Shown: positions 7,894 to 15,846 of the stretch, piece by piece
Numbering within the stretch: position 1 is the first letter of the stretch
How the letters are laid out: each line of letters starts with the position of its first letter
Source of the DNA: Clostridiales bacterium
GTDB lineage: Bacteria; Bacillota; Clostridia; Clostridiales; Caloramatoraceae
Assembly (NCBI GenBank): GCA_026416355.1
Contig: JAOAFH010000160.1
Coordinates: forward strand, 1 to 30,189
Length of the DNA stretch: 30,189 nt
Direction: 5' to 3'
Position numbers and translations under genes: made by a program
Notes under the pieces: generated by a model
The model's input: only the letters and a program-made list of their open reading frames with translations
What the model was told of the DNA's origin: nothing
The model's database searches: none

Positions 7894-8876
7894 TCTACCA
7901 CCTCTTTTTCAGAAAGGCTAATTTGTGACCTTTCTAATCTAATAATCGCTTCTTTTTTAACGTCTTCGGGTATATTTTCTCTTGTAGCAATTTCTTCTAT
8001 AATCTTTTCTAAGCTAATAAATTGATAACTACCATAACTGCTAACCGATTGAATAATTTTGTTAAATGTTACTTCTTTTTGTTCTTCTAATTTAACTATA
8101 TCTCTATCTATAACATCTTCCCCTTTTAGAGCAGACGCTAATTTTTCAATATATATATTTATGTTATCATCAATATCAATTACAGCAAAAGAAGGCATTC
8201 TATTTATCTCAGATAAACTATTATTTATTCTAACTAATGCTCCTGGATTAACAAAGTATTTATTATCAATTTTTTTTATACCAAATCCATTGTGATAATG
8301 TCCACATAAAGTAATATCCGCTTCTGTATTAAATACAAGCTCATCAATTAATGTATGTGGAACTTCTTTTATAAATTCCTTCTCCATTAGCATACCATGT
8401 ACTATATGTATTAAATAATCTACTTCTTCCTTTTTACTAATGTATTTTTCTTTGTTTTTATCTATATCTATATCATACTTATAACTTGAACCTGTAATTT
8501 TAATAGTCTTATTAAGTGTTTTTAAAATTACTGGTTCATTGTCTAAAACCTTTATTATTCCTAGTGTTTGTAATATACCTAATATAGTTCTATTGACTGT
8601 TGTTGGATTTTGTCCATATATATCATGGTTACCTAATACCATATAAATCGGCTTTGGAAAATTATTTAATAATTCTATAAATCTTTGTGCAACAGACAAT
8701 GAAATATCAGGCCTATCAAACAAGTCTCCCCCAAATAAAACGTAATCTATTCCATTATTATTTATATAATCCAAAATCTCTTGAAATTTTAAGTATAATG
8801 TTTCAACAAATATATCTTTTCTTGAGCGAGGATTATTTCCTCTTATATGTGTATCCGTAAAAAATAGAAATTTCAT
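7890..8876 (-). CDS. Mre11/SbcD-like metallophosphoesterase (DNA nuclease)
   Basis: A 328-residue calcineurin-like phosphoesterase with the five Mre11/SbcD metal-site motifs in order: FTDTHIRG (Asp8, His10), GGDLFDRPD (about 50-58), LGNHDIYG (about 81-88), HGML (about 160) and CGHYHNGF (about 192-199). These ligate two Mn ions for exo- and endonuclease activity on DNA ends. The C-terminal region (about 250-328) is helical and charged, as expected for an ATPase-docking segment. The ATG lies 6 bp after recX and uses a GGAG site made by the last recX codons. Overlap with the ATPase half gene suggests a stoichiometric complex. It is probably co-transcribed from the SOS-regulated recA promoter through recX. 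Confidence 0.87.
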   Translation of the reverse strand: MKFLFFTDTHIRGNNPRSRKDIFVETLYLKFQEILDYINNNGIDYVLFGGDLFDRPDISLSVAQRFIELLNNFPKPIYMVLGNHDIYGQNPTTVNRTILGILQTLGIIKVLDNEPVILKTLNKTIKITGSSYKYDIDIDKNKEKYISKKEEVDYLIHIVHGMLMEKEFIKEVPHTLIDELVFNTEADITLCGHYHNGFGIKKIDNKYFVNPGALVRINNSLSEINRMPSFAVIDIDDNINIYIEKLASALKGEDVIDRDIVKLEEQKEVTFNKIIQSVSSYGSYQFISLEKIIEEIATRENIPEDVKKEAIIRLERSQISLSEKEVVD

Positions 8877-8882
8877 ATGAAT

Positions 8883-9506
8883 CTACTCCTGACTAAAATT
8901 ATCAAATAATTTTCTAATGACTTTATCTATTATATCACTATCATATCCCTTATAGTAAAGGAATCTTTTAATTTTTGCTATTTTATTATCTTTTTCCTTT
9001 AAGCTTTTTATTTTTTTTAAAGCAATAGAATAAGCATTTTCAATTTGTATTCCGTCATCTATATCTATTTCCTCAAGTATTTCATTACTTATTCCTTTTA
9101 ATTTTAATTCATTTATAACCTTATATTTTCCATTCTTTTTATATTTCAACTTATTGTTAATGTATTTTTGAGCAAATATCTTGTCATTAATTAAGTTGTA
9201 TTCTTTTAACTTTTCAATAATATTATTTATACTATTATCGCTATAACCTTTCATAAAAAGTTTTTCTACAATTTCTTTTTTACAATAATCTCTATTGTTT
9301 AACAAATAAAGAGCATATTTAAAACCTTTTCTTATTTCACATTCATTAATGAAAAAATTAATTTCTTCCTCAGTATACTCATTTCCCACCTTTAAATCAA
9401 ATCTTACTATATCTTCAATATCAGCAGAAAAAGTGTATACATTATCAATATAAATATTATATCTATTATCAATTTTTTTTTGATGTTGAATATCTGTAAT
9501 TTGCAT
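8883..9506 (-). CDS. recX: RecX, regulator of RecA
   Basis: RecX binds RecA and modulates filament assembly. The 207-residue protein shows the family's triple three-helix repeats, with ALYLLNNRDYCKKEIVEKL and an IIEKLKEYNLINDKIFAQKY segment in the core (about 70-130). It is highly basic with a C-terminal KIKRFLYYKGYDSDII repeat. The usual family range is 150-270. The start has an AGAGGTGA site. It directly follows recA, separated by a 15-bp-arm palindrome likely to reduce read-through, the classic way to keep RecX far below RecA. The next gene (Mre11-like) begins 6 bp downstream. Confidence 0.9.
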   Translation of the reverse strand: MQITDIQHQKKIDNRYNIYIDNVYTFSADIEDIVRFDLKVGNEYTEEEINFFINECEIRKGFKYALYLLNNRDYCKKEIVEKLFMKGYSDNSINNIIEKLKEYNLINDKIFAQKYINNKLKYKKNGKYKVINELKLKGISNEILEEIDIDDGIQIENAYSIALKKIKSLKEKDNKIAKIKRFLYYKGYDSDIIDKVIRKLFDNFSQE

Positions 9507-9517
9507 TTAATTCACCT

Positions 9518-9555
9518 CTATTGAAAATAAACATCCCATATATGGGATGTTTATT
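9518..9555 (-). terminator. recA-recX attenuating terminator
   Basis: A perfect palindrome with 15-bp arms (9526-9555) overlaps the recA stop. On the minus side it runs into TTTATTTTC, a modest U-tract, and then the recX ribosome site. A leaky terminator between recA and recX is the best reading. Confidence 0.7.
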
Positions 9556-10576
9556 ATTCTTCATCTTTTATATTTTGTATGTTATTTAATGGTAGATTAT
9601 ATTTTTGTCTAATCATATTTTCTATTTCTAAAGTAACTTGTGGATTTTCTTTTAGATAAGCCTTTGCATTTTCTCTACCCTGACCTAGTTTTGAGTCTTT
9701 ATATGAAAACCATGCACCGCTCTTTTGAACTATATTATTGTTTACCGCAACATCTAATATATTTCCTTCTTTTGAAATACCTTCTCCATACATTATATCA
9801 AATTCCGCTTGTTTAAATGGTGGTGCAACTTTATTTTTTACTACCTTTACTCTTGTTCTACTACCTAAAACATCTTCACCTTGTTTAATAGTATCTACTT
9901 TTCTAACATCTAATCTAACAGATGCATAAAATTTTAGTGCTCTACCACCAGGAGTAGTTTCAGGACTACCAAACATAATTCCAACCTTTTCTCTTAATTG
10001 ATTTATAAATATTGCTACACATTTGGATTTATTTATAGCTCCTGCTAATTTTCTTAAAGCTTGAGACATTAGTCTAGCTTGTAATCCTACAAAAGCATCT
10101 CCCATTTCACCTTCTATTTCAGCTTTTGGAACTAATGCAGCAACTGAGTCAACAACTATAACGTCAATAGCTCCTGATCTAACTAGCGATTCTGCTATTT
10201 CTAAAGCTTGTTCTCCTGTATCTGGTTGAGAAACAATTAAATTTGAAACATCAACACCTAATTTAGAGGCATAACTTGGATCTAATGCATGCTCTGCATC
10301 AATAAAAGCTGCAACTCCTCCATTTCTTTGAGCTTCTGCAATAATATGTAATGCAACAGTAGTTTTACCTGATGATTCCGGACCATATATTTCTACAATT
10401 CTTCCCCTCGGTACTCCTCCAATTCCTAAGGCTATATCAAGATCTAGTGAACCTGTTGAAATAGCTTCAACATTTAACTTAGAATTTTCTCCTAATTTCA
10501 TTATCGATCCTTTACCAAACTGTTTTTCAATTTGACTTAAAGCAAGTTCTAAAGCTTTTTGTTTTTCAATATTCAT
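9554..10576 (-). CDS. recA: Recombinase RecA
   Basis: Strand-exchange ATPase and SOS co-protease. The 340-residue protein has Walker A GPESSGKT at 65-72, the FIDAEHALDP segment, Walker B DVIVVDSVAAL (about 140), the L1/L2 DNA-binding loops with GEMGDAFVGLQARLMSQALR and FINQLREKVGIMFG, and TTPGGRALKFYASVRLDVR. The ATG at 10574-10576 is chosen. The in-frame ATG and upstream start at 10600 lie in or before the AAAGGG ribosome site, and the longer start would fall inside the SOS operator. The promoter has a consensus -10, a near-consensus -35 and a LexA box over the transcription start. Read-through past the 3' palindrome would feed recX and the Mre11/Rad50-like genes. Confidence 0.98.
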   Translation of the reverse strand: MNIEKQKALELALSQIEKQFGKGSIMKLGENSKLNVEAISTGSLDLDIALGIGGVPRGRIVEIYGPESSGKTTVALHIIAEAQRNGGVAAFIDAEHALDPSYASKLGVDVSNLIVSQPDTGEQALEIAESLVRSGAIDVIVVDSVAALVPKAEIEGEMGDAFVGLQARLMSQALRKLAGAINKSKCVAIFINQLREKVGIMFGSPETTPGGRALKFYASVRLDVRKVDTIKQGEDVLGSRTRVKVVKNKVAPPFKQAEFDIMYGEGISKEGNILDVAVNNNIVQKSGAWFSYKDSKLGQGRENAKAYLKENPQVTLEIENMIRQKYNLPLNNIQNIKDEE

Positions 10577-10593
10577 TACAATCATCCCTTTCT

Positions 10594-10607
10594 CGAACAT
10601 CTGTTCT
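10594..10607 (-). promoter_or_regulatory. LexA/SOS box of recA
   Basis: Contains the perfect Firmicutes core GAAC-N4-GTTC (10595-10606). It lies immediately downstream of the -10, over the expected transcription start, so LexA binding would block initiation. Confidence 0.92.
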
Positions 10608-10608
10608 T

Positions 10609-10637
10609 ATTATATAATAGTTTTTATTTTTGGTCAA
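10609..10637 (-). promoter_or_regulatory. Sigma-A promoter of recA
   Basis: Minus strand: -35 TTGACC (10632-10637), 17-bp spacer, -10 TATAAT (10609-10614). It lies directly upstream of the SOS box. Confidence 0.9.
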
Positions 10638-10677
10638 TATTGAACTTTTTCATTTAACTTAACTTTGATATCTATAA

Positions 10678-10717
10678 TACAAAAAATTCAAAGGAGTAAT
10701 TTCTACTCCTTTGAATT
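10678..10717 (-). terminator. pgsA intrinsic terminator
   Basis: A perfect 14-bp stem (10685-10698 and 10704-10717, loop of 5) is followed on the minus side by TTTTGTATT. The pgsA stop codon is at the top of the first arm. It insulates recA from the rimO-pgsA unit. Confidence 0.88.
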
Positions 10718-11221
10718 AATAGATTTTTTATTTTTTAAAATATAATCTACTCCTGATATTATTGTTATAATTGTAGCTAAATACATTATATACAAATTAT
10801 ATTTTAACTCAATTAAACATGCTATAATAGCAACTATTTGAGTAACTGTTTTGGCTTTACCCCAATTGCTTGCAGCTATTACATTTCCTTCTGATGCAGC
10901 TACTGCTCTTAAACCGGTAATTGCAAACTCTCTAGCAAGTATAATTACTACTAACCATGACGGAACCTTTCTAAGTTCAACTAATGCAACCAATGCTGCT
11001 GTTACAATCAATTTATCTGCCAATGGGTCTAAAAACTTACCAAATTTAGTAACTTGATTTCTACTTCTTGCTATATACCCATCTAACGAATCTGTTAATG
11101 CTGCTAATGAAAAGATTACTGTTGCTATTAAATTACCATAAGGAACTTTAACTAATAAGAAAAACAAAAATACAGGTACTAAAAAAATCCTAGTTATCGT
11201 TATTTTGTTGGCCAAATTCAT
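10703..11221 (-). CDS. pgsA: CDP-diacylglycerol-glycerol-3-phosphate phosphatidyltransferase
   Basis: Integral membrane enzyme that makes phosphatidylglycerol phosphate from CDP-DAG and glycerol 3-phosphate. The 172-residue protein has the complete CDP-alcohol phosphatidyltransferase motif D-x2-DG-x2-AR-x8-G-x3-D-x3-D (Asp44, Asp47, Gly48, Ala51-Arg52, Gly61, Asp65, Asp69) and about five or six hydrophobic helices. The ATG at 11219-11221 is chosen, with AGGAG 9 nt upstream; TTG and GTG codons closer to that site are possible alternatives. The first 32 bases overlap the 3' end of rimO, so the two are translationally linked. In many Firmicutes pgsA also lies next to recA. Confidence 0.93.
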   Translation of the reverse strand: MNLANKITITRIFLVPVFLFFLLVKVPYGNLIATVIFSLAALTDSLDGYIARSRNQVTKFGKFLDPLADKLIVTAALVALVELRKVPSWLVVIILAREFAITGLRAVAASEGNVIAASNWGKAKTVTQIVAIIACLIELKYNLYIMYLATIITIISGVDYILKNKKSINSKE

Positions 11222-12545
11222 CACTATCAACTCCTATTAAATCATAATTATATGCCTTGGTAATTTTAACTTTTATAAACTCACCATTCTTTATTTTCTT
11301 TGTTGATTTAAAGTATACTAATTGATCTATTTCCGGCGCATCAGCATATGTTCTGCCAACATATGTTCCATTATCAACTTGTCCTTCAACCATAACTATA
11401 AATTCTTTACCAACACTACTATTATTTTTTTCTTTGTTTATTTTACTTTGAATTTTCATTAATATTTCTTTTCTTTTTAATTTTACTTCACTTGGTATCT
11501 GATTTTCCATCTCAGCTGCTCGTGTACCTTCTTCTTGAGAATATTCAAATATACCAACTCTATCTAATTTAAATTCTTTTAAAAATTCAACAAGTTCATT
11601 AAAGTCTTCCTCTGTTTCTCCTGGAAAACCAACAATCAAAGAAGTTCTTATAATTGCATCTGGTATACTTGTTTTTATTTTATTAATTTTTTCTAATATA
11701 TTTTCTTTTGTTGTTCTTCTATTCATTGCTTTTAATATATTATTACTAATATGTTGTATTGGCATATCAAAATAGTGACATACTTTTTTACAATTTTTTA
11801 TAGTTTCTATTAATTCATCAGTAATTTCCTCTGGATATGCATACATTATTCTTATCCACTCAATGCCATTTACATTTTCTATCTCTTTAATTAACTCTGG
11901 TAATGCTTTTCGTTTATATATATCTATACCATACATAGTAGTATCTTGAGCTACCAATATGATTTCTTTAACACCTTTATTAGCTAAATCTTTTACTTCA
12001 TTAACAATGCTATCAATATTTCTACTTCTGAATTTACCCCTTAGTTTTGGAATTATACAATAACTACAATTATTATTACATCCCTCTGCTATTTTAACAT
12101 AAGCAAAATGCATAGGAGTTGTTAATATTCTCTCTTTATATTCTAAATTATAATCAATATTTCCTACTTTTACAATCTTATTCTTTCCATTTAAAATATT
12201 ATTAACAATATCTACTATATTTGAATAATTTCCTGTTCCTACAACGGCATCTAGTTCTGGCATTTCATTAATAAGCTCTTCTTTATATCTTTCCGCCATA
12301 CATCCTGTTGCAATTACTGCTTTACATTTTCCATTTTCTTTGTTTTGAGCCATTTCTAAAATTGTTTCTATTGATTCTGTTTTTGCAGATTCAATAAAAC
12401 CACATGTATTAACTATAATGATATCAGCATCTTTTTCATTATTAACAATTTCAAAACCATTATTTTTCAACTCAAACAACATAGTCTCTGCATCAACTCT
12501 ATTCTTGTCACAACCTAAAGATATCATTCCAACTTTTAATTTCAT
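11190..12545 (-). CDS. rimO: Ribosomal protein S12 methylthiotransferase RimO
   Basis: Radical-SAM enzyme that adds a methylthio group to the conserved Asp of ribosomal protein S12. The 451-residue protein has an N-terminal UPF0004 domain with three cluster cysteines (Cys12 in SLGCDKNRVD, Cys48, Cys82). The radical-SAM triad CNNNCSYC holds Cys156, Cys160 and Cys163. The C-terminal TRAM domain contains YVGRTYADAPEID, which is typical of RimO rather than its tRNA-modifying relative MiaB. An AAGGAG site precedes the ATG by 8 nt. It overlaps pgsA downstream. The upstream promoter is not obvious, so transcription from ftsK through a poor terminator is possible. Confidence 0.95.
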   Translation of the reverse strand: MKLKVGMISLGCDKNRVDAETMLFELKNNGFEIVNNEKDADIIIVNTCGFIESAKTESIETILEMAQNKENGKCKAVIATGCMAERYKEELINEMPELDAVVGTGNYSNIVDIVNNILNGKNKIVKVGNIDYNLEYKERILTTPMHFAYVKIAEGCNNNCSYCIIPKLRGKFRSRNIDSIVNEVKDLANKGVKEIILVAQDTTMYGIDIYKRKALPELIKEIENVNGIEWIRIMYAYPEEITDELIETIKNCKKVCHYFDMPIQHISNNILKAMNRRTTKENILEKINKIKTSIPDAIIRTSLIVGFPGETEEDFNELVEFLKEFKLDRVGIFEYSQEEGTRAAEMENQIPSEVKLKRKEILMKIQSKINKEKNNSSVGKEFIVMVEGQVDNGTYVGRTYADAPEIDQLVYFKSTKKIKNGEFIKVKITKAYNYDLIGVDSDEFGQQNNDN

Positions 12546-12574
12546 ATAATCAACTCCTTAATTTTAATTTCCTG

Positions 12575-12612
12575 GGCAATTATCCTTTATTTTTTAGGCA
12601 TTATCCTTTATT
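12575..12612 (-). repeat. Two-copy direct repeat upstream of rimO
   Basis: A 16-17 nt unit (plus-strand GGCAATTATCCTTTATT and GGCATTATCCTTTATT) occurs twice, 22 bp apart, between ftsK and rimO. The copies differ by one base insertion. Function unknown. Confidence 0.6.
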
Positions 12613-12677
12613 ACCTCATTGTTACTCATTTTTTCTTGTTTTTACACCCATCTATTTAAAATTTTAAATTTCGACAT

Positions 12678-12717
12678 AAATTAACCTCATATATTTTATA
12701 ATATATGAGGTTAATTT
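12678..12717 (-). terminator. ftsK 3' hairpin, probable terminator
   Basis: A perfect 17-bp stem (12678-12694 and 12701-12717, loop of 6) begins 10 bp after the ftsK stop. The minus-side tail is not a continuous U-run, so termination may be partial, or the hairpin may protect the 3' end. Confidence 0.65.
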
Positions 12718-12727
12718 ACAATATGTA

Positions 12728-14959
12728 TTAATATTTTTCTACACTTTCTTTTGAAATTAACACTTGTCTAGGCTTACTTCCTTCTTGTTTTCCCACTATG
12801 CCCCGTTTTTCCATTTCCTCAACAATTCTTGCAGCCCTATTAAATCCAATTCTTAATCTTCTCTGTAACATAGATACTGAAATTTGGCCATACTCAACTG
12901 CAATATTTATTGCTTCGCTTAACAATTCATCTGTTTCATCTTCATCAGTCTCAATTGTACTATTTGTGAATGTTTCAATATTATCCATTATGTCTTTTTC
13001 ATAGTTAACTTCACCAGATTCCTTTAAAAACATTACTATGTTTTCAACTTCTTTATCTGATATAAATGCTCCCTGTATTCTTATAGGTTTACTCTCACCT
13101 ATTGGCATAAATAACATATCACCTTTACCTAGTAATTTTTCCGCTCCTGCCATATCTAATATTGTTCTTGAATCAACTTGACTTGAAACAGCAAATGAAA
13201 TTCTAGATGGAATATTAGCTTTAATAACACCTGTAATTACGTCTACAGAAGGTCTTTGTGTAGCAATTACTAAGTGCATACCTGCTGCTCTAGCCATTTG
13301 AGCTAATCTACATATTGCATCTTCTACATCATTAGGAGCAACCATCATCAAATCAGCCAATTCATCAATTATTATCACAATTTGTGGTAGTCGTTTTGAA
13401 TTATCTATGTTTTCCATGAATTGATTATAACCTTCAATGTTTCTAACATTATTTTCAGCAAACAATTTGTACCTTTGAGTCATTTCATTTACCGCCCAAA
13501 ATAATGCAGATGCTGCTTTTTTCGCGTCAGTTACTACGGGTATCAATAAATGTGGAATACCATTATAAACTGATAATTCAACAACTTTAGGATCTATCAT
13601 TAATAGTTTTACATCCTTAGGTGATGATTTATAAATTAAGCTAGTTATTAATGTATTTATACATACACTCTTTCCAGAACCTGTTGCTCCAGCAATTAGT
13701 AAATGTGGCATTTTAGCTAAATCAGTAACAATACATTTCCCTGAAATATCTTTTCCTATTGCAAATGCAAGATTTGATTTGAATTCTATAAATTCATTTG
13801 ATTCTATGACTTCCCTTAATGTTACAGGAACAACCTCTTTGTTAGGCACCTCAATACCAACAGCAGCCTTCCCTGGTATAGGTGCCTCTATTCTAACTGA
13901 TGGTGCTGCTAAATTCAAAGCAATATCATCAGCTAAATTAACAATTTTACTTACTTTCACTCCTGCACTTGGCTGAATTTCATATCTAGTAACAGATGGG
14001 CCTCTATTAACCTGTATAACTTTTGCATCTACCCCAAAGCTCTGTAAAGTTTCTTCAAGCAACTTAGCATTCTGTAATAGCTCTTTTTTATCATTAGCAT
14101 TCGCCTTATATTTATTTTCATTCAACATGTCTACAGGTGGAAAAATATATTCAATTTCTTTTGAAATATTATTTGCTTTATTTATTTCCTTTGTAAAATC
14201 ATCAACTGATATCTCTTTCTTTATATCACTACTACTTGAATCATTTTTCTCTTTTGGTTCTTCCTGTTTTAAAAAGTCAACTATTTTTATCTTTTTATCT
14301 ATTTTATCAATATTTTCCTTCAAATTAACTACATCATCTTTGTTTTCAATATCATTAATCTTTATTTCTTTTATTTCCTTTTCATTATTACGTTTTGATT
14401 TTAGTTTGTCTGTGATATTTTTTAACAATTTTTCTGTAACCACACCAATTGATTTTTCTGTTATTAATATAAATAATATTAAGGTTAAACAAGTTAAAAT
14501 AATGTATGAACCAATTATCCCTAAAGTATATATAAATGGTGTTGCAATTATTTCAGAAATTACACCTCCCCCTTTATGAATTATCCCATTTTCGTATGAT
14601 AACTTTAGTTTTTCAACAAATGTAATGTTATTGCTTTTGTTTGAATAAGGCAATGTTAACATAATATTGATTATGTATAACAATAAACAAACATAATAAA
14701 ATTTTATATTTAACTTAACTTTTCCTCTCTTAACTATAAAAAATCCACCAACAAACATAAAAAATATAGGAAATACATATGCTCCTAATCCAAACATACC
14801 TAAAACAAAATCTCGTATGAACAATCCAACAATCCCAGTAGGTTTTATATATATACTTAAAGCAATAATTAAAGATAATCCAAATAATATAATTCCATAA
14901 ATTTCTTTTTCGAAATTATTTTTGCTTTTATTTTTTTGATTATTATTTTTTTTTGCCAT
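12728..14959 (-). CDS. spoIIIE: DNA translocase FtsK/SpoIIIE
   Basis: Hexameric, ATP-driven DNA pump that clears chromosomes from division or sporulation septa. The 743-residue protein has an Asn/Lys-rich N-tip, about four transmembrane helices (about 20-165), and a charged linker (about 175-280). The alpha/beta motor follows, with Walker A GATGSGKS (424-431), Walker B IVIIIDELADLMM and SSQVDSRTILDMAGAEKLLG. The C-terminal gamma winged helix, with QRRLRIGFNRAARIVEEM, reads orienting sequences. Length and N-terminus fit SpoIIIE/SftA-type Firmicute proteins, and its place next to tepA matches Bacillus spoIIIE. A GAGGTGA site precedes the ATG. Whether it acts in sporulation, vegetative division or both cannot be told from sequence. 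Confidence 0.95.
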   Translation of the reverse strand: MAKKNNNQKNKSKNNFEKEIYGIILFGLSLIIALSIYIKPTGIVGLFIRDFVLGMFGLGAYVFPIFFMFVGGFFIVKRGKVKLNIKFYYVCLLLYIINIMLTLPYSNKSNNITFVEKLKLSYENGIIHKGGGVISEIIATPFIYTLGIIGSYIILTCLTLILFILITEKSIGVVTEKLLKNITDKLKSKRNNEKEIKEIKINDIENKDDVVNLKENIDKIDKKIKIVDFLKQEEPKEKNDSSSSDIKKEISVDDFTKEINKANNISKEIEYIFPPVDMLNENKYKANANDKKELLQNAKLLEETLQSFGVDAKVIQVNRGPSVTRYEIQPSAGVKVSKIVNLADDIALNLAAPSVRIEAPIPGKAAVGIEVPNKEVVPVTLREVIESNEFIEFKSNLAFAIGKDISGKCIVTDLAKMPHLLIAGATGSGKSVCINTLITSLIYKSSPKDVKLLMIDPKVVELSVYNGIPHLLIPVVTDAKKAASALFWAVNEMTQRYKLFAENNVRNIEGYNQFMENIDNSKRLPQIVIIIDELADLMMVAPNDVEDAICRLAQMARAAGMHLVIATQRPSVDVITGVIKANIPSRISFAVSSQVDSRTILDMAGAEKLLGKGDMLFMPIGESKPIRIQGAFISDKEVENIVMFLKESGEVNYEKDIMDNIETFTNSTIETDEDETDELLSEAINIAVEYGQISVSMLQRRLRIGFNRAARIVEEMEKRGIVGKQEGSKPRQVLISKESVEKY

Positions 14960-14994
14960 TTAATCACCTCGCGTTGTTTAATTCTTCTATAGAA

Positions 14995-15003
14995 AATATA
15001 ACA
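14995..15003 (-). promoter_or_regulatory. Possible extended -10 promoter of ftsK/spoIIIE
   Basis: TGT-TATATT on the minus strand (TATATT at 14995-15000) lies 36 bp before the start and just after the tepA terminator. No clear -35 is visible. Confidence 0.4.
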
Positions 15004-15010
15004 TATTAGA

Positions 15011-15042
15011 AAAAAAAAGCAAATGCTATTTTAAGCATTTGC
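15011..15042 (-). terminator. tepA intrinsic terminator
   Basis: A 9-bp stem (15019-15027 and 15034-15042, loop of 6) is followed by eight T on the minus strand. The tepA stop codon is in the loop. Confidence 0.88.
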
Positions 15043-15735
15043 ATCTCTAATTAAATCTTTTAATTTATTTATTGCATCACATATACCACCGACAGAATTT
15101 ATCAACCCAAGTTCGACTGCTTGCTTACCAATTAAAATCGTTCCCATATCATTAAGTAATTCGTCTGTTTGAAGCATTAACTCTTTTAGCTTTTCTTTGC
15201 TTATATTGCTGTTTCGTGTAATAAAATTAAGTATTCTATCCTGCATTTTTTGAAAATATGCAAATGTCTGTGGTACTCCTATAACTAATCCATTCATCCT
15301 AATTGGATGTATTGTCATTGTTGCAGTTGGAGAAATGAAAGAATATTTAGTTGATACTGCTAAAGGGACTCCTATACTATGCCCTCCACCAATGACTAAA
15401 GAAACTGTTGGTTTTGAAATACTATTAATCATCTCTGCTATGGCTAAACCTGCTTCTACATCTCCACCGACTGTGTTTAATATAACCAATAACCCCTTAA
15501 TATTTGGATTTTCCTCTACATTTACAAGCTGTGGCAATACATGTTCATACTTTGTTGATTTAGATTGAGGTGGTAAGACTGTATGCCCTTCTATTTGGCC
15601 AATAATTGTCATGGTAAATATATCAGATGAAAAAGGTGGTGGTGGAAAATTACCTAATTCTTTTATATTTTCAGTTGTATTAGTTGGTTTTTCGCTATTG
15701 TCGTTATTAGTATCATTTTTCATAAATAAATCCAT
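15031..15735 (-). CDS. tepA: ClpP-family serine protease TepA (YmfB)
   Basis: A 234-residue ClpP/crotonase-fold peptidase. The core matches Bacillus TepA: TIIGQIEGH, STKYEHVLPQL, ILNTVGGDVEAGLAIAEM, then GGGHSIGVPLA with the catalytic Ser (about 120) and ATMTIHPIRMNGLVIGVPQT with the catalytic His (about 143). The first 35 residues are polar and Asn-rich, without a signal peptide, followed by a proline run. Bacillus TepA has been called a translocation-enhancing protein and is implicated in degrading spore small acid-soluble proteins. Its adjacency to spoIIIE matches Bacillus. An AGAGGTGA site sets the start at the first ATG. It is flanked by terminators on both sides, so it is likely monocistronic. 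Confidence 0.92.
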   Translation of the reverse strand: MDLFMKNDTNNDNSEKPTNTTENIKELGNFPPPPFSSDIFTMTIIGQIEGHTVLPPQSKSTKYEHVLPQLVNVEENPNIKGLLVILNTVGGDVEAGLAIAEMINSISKPTVSLVIGGGHSIGVPLAVSTKYSFISPTATMTIHPIRMNGLVIGVPQTFAYFQKMQDRILNFITRNSNISKEKLKELMLQTDELLNDMGTILIGKQAVELGLINSVGGICDAINKLKDLIRDANA

Positions 15736-15780
15736 AATATCACCTCTGTATTATTTTAACCACTAAATATATTGATTATT

Positions 15781-15822
15781 AAAAATAAAAAAGCACGCTA
15801 TATAATTTATGTGATAGCGCGC
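15781..15822 (-). terminator. dapG intrinsic terminator
   Basis: A 9-bp stem (15793-15801 and 15814-15822) is fully paired in minus-strand RNA, where one position is G-U. The same position is an A-C mismatch on the plus strand. The minus side runs into TTTTTTATTTTT. This asymmetry shows it serves the leftward genes. Confidence 0.85.
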
Positions 15823-15846
15823 TATAAAACAATATTTTATTTACTC

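Noticed and set aside
10577..10600. recA start at 10600
   Set aside because: It overlaps the SOS operator and lies upstream of the AAAGGG ribosome site; the ATG at 10576 gives the normal RecA N-terminus.
14127..14579. 150-codon open frame on the plus strand inside ftsK
   Set aside because: It is antisense to the ftsK transmembrane and linker region, has low-complexity Ser/Phe/Ile composition, no ribosome site and no family resemblance.
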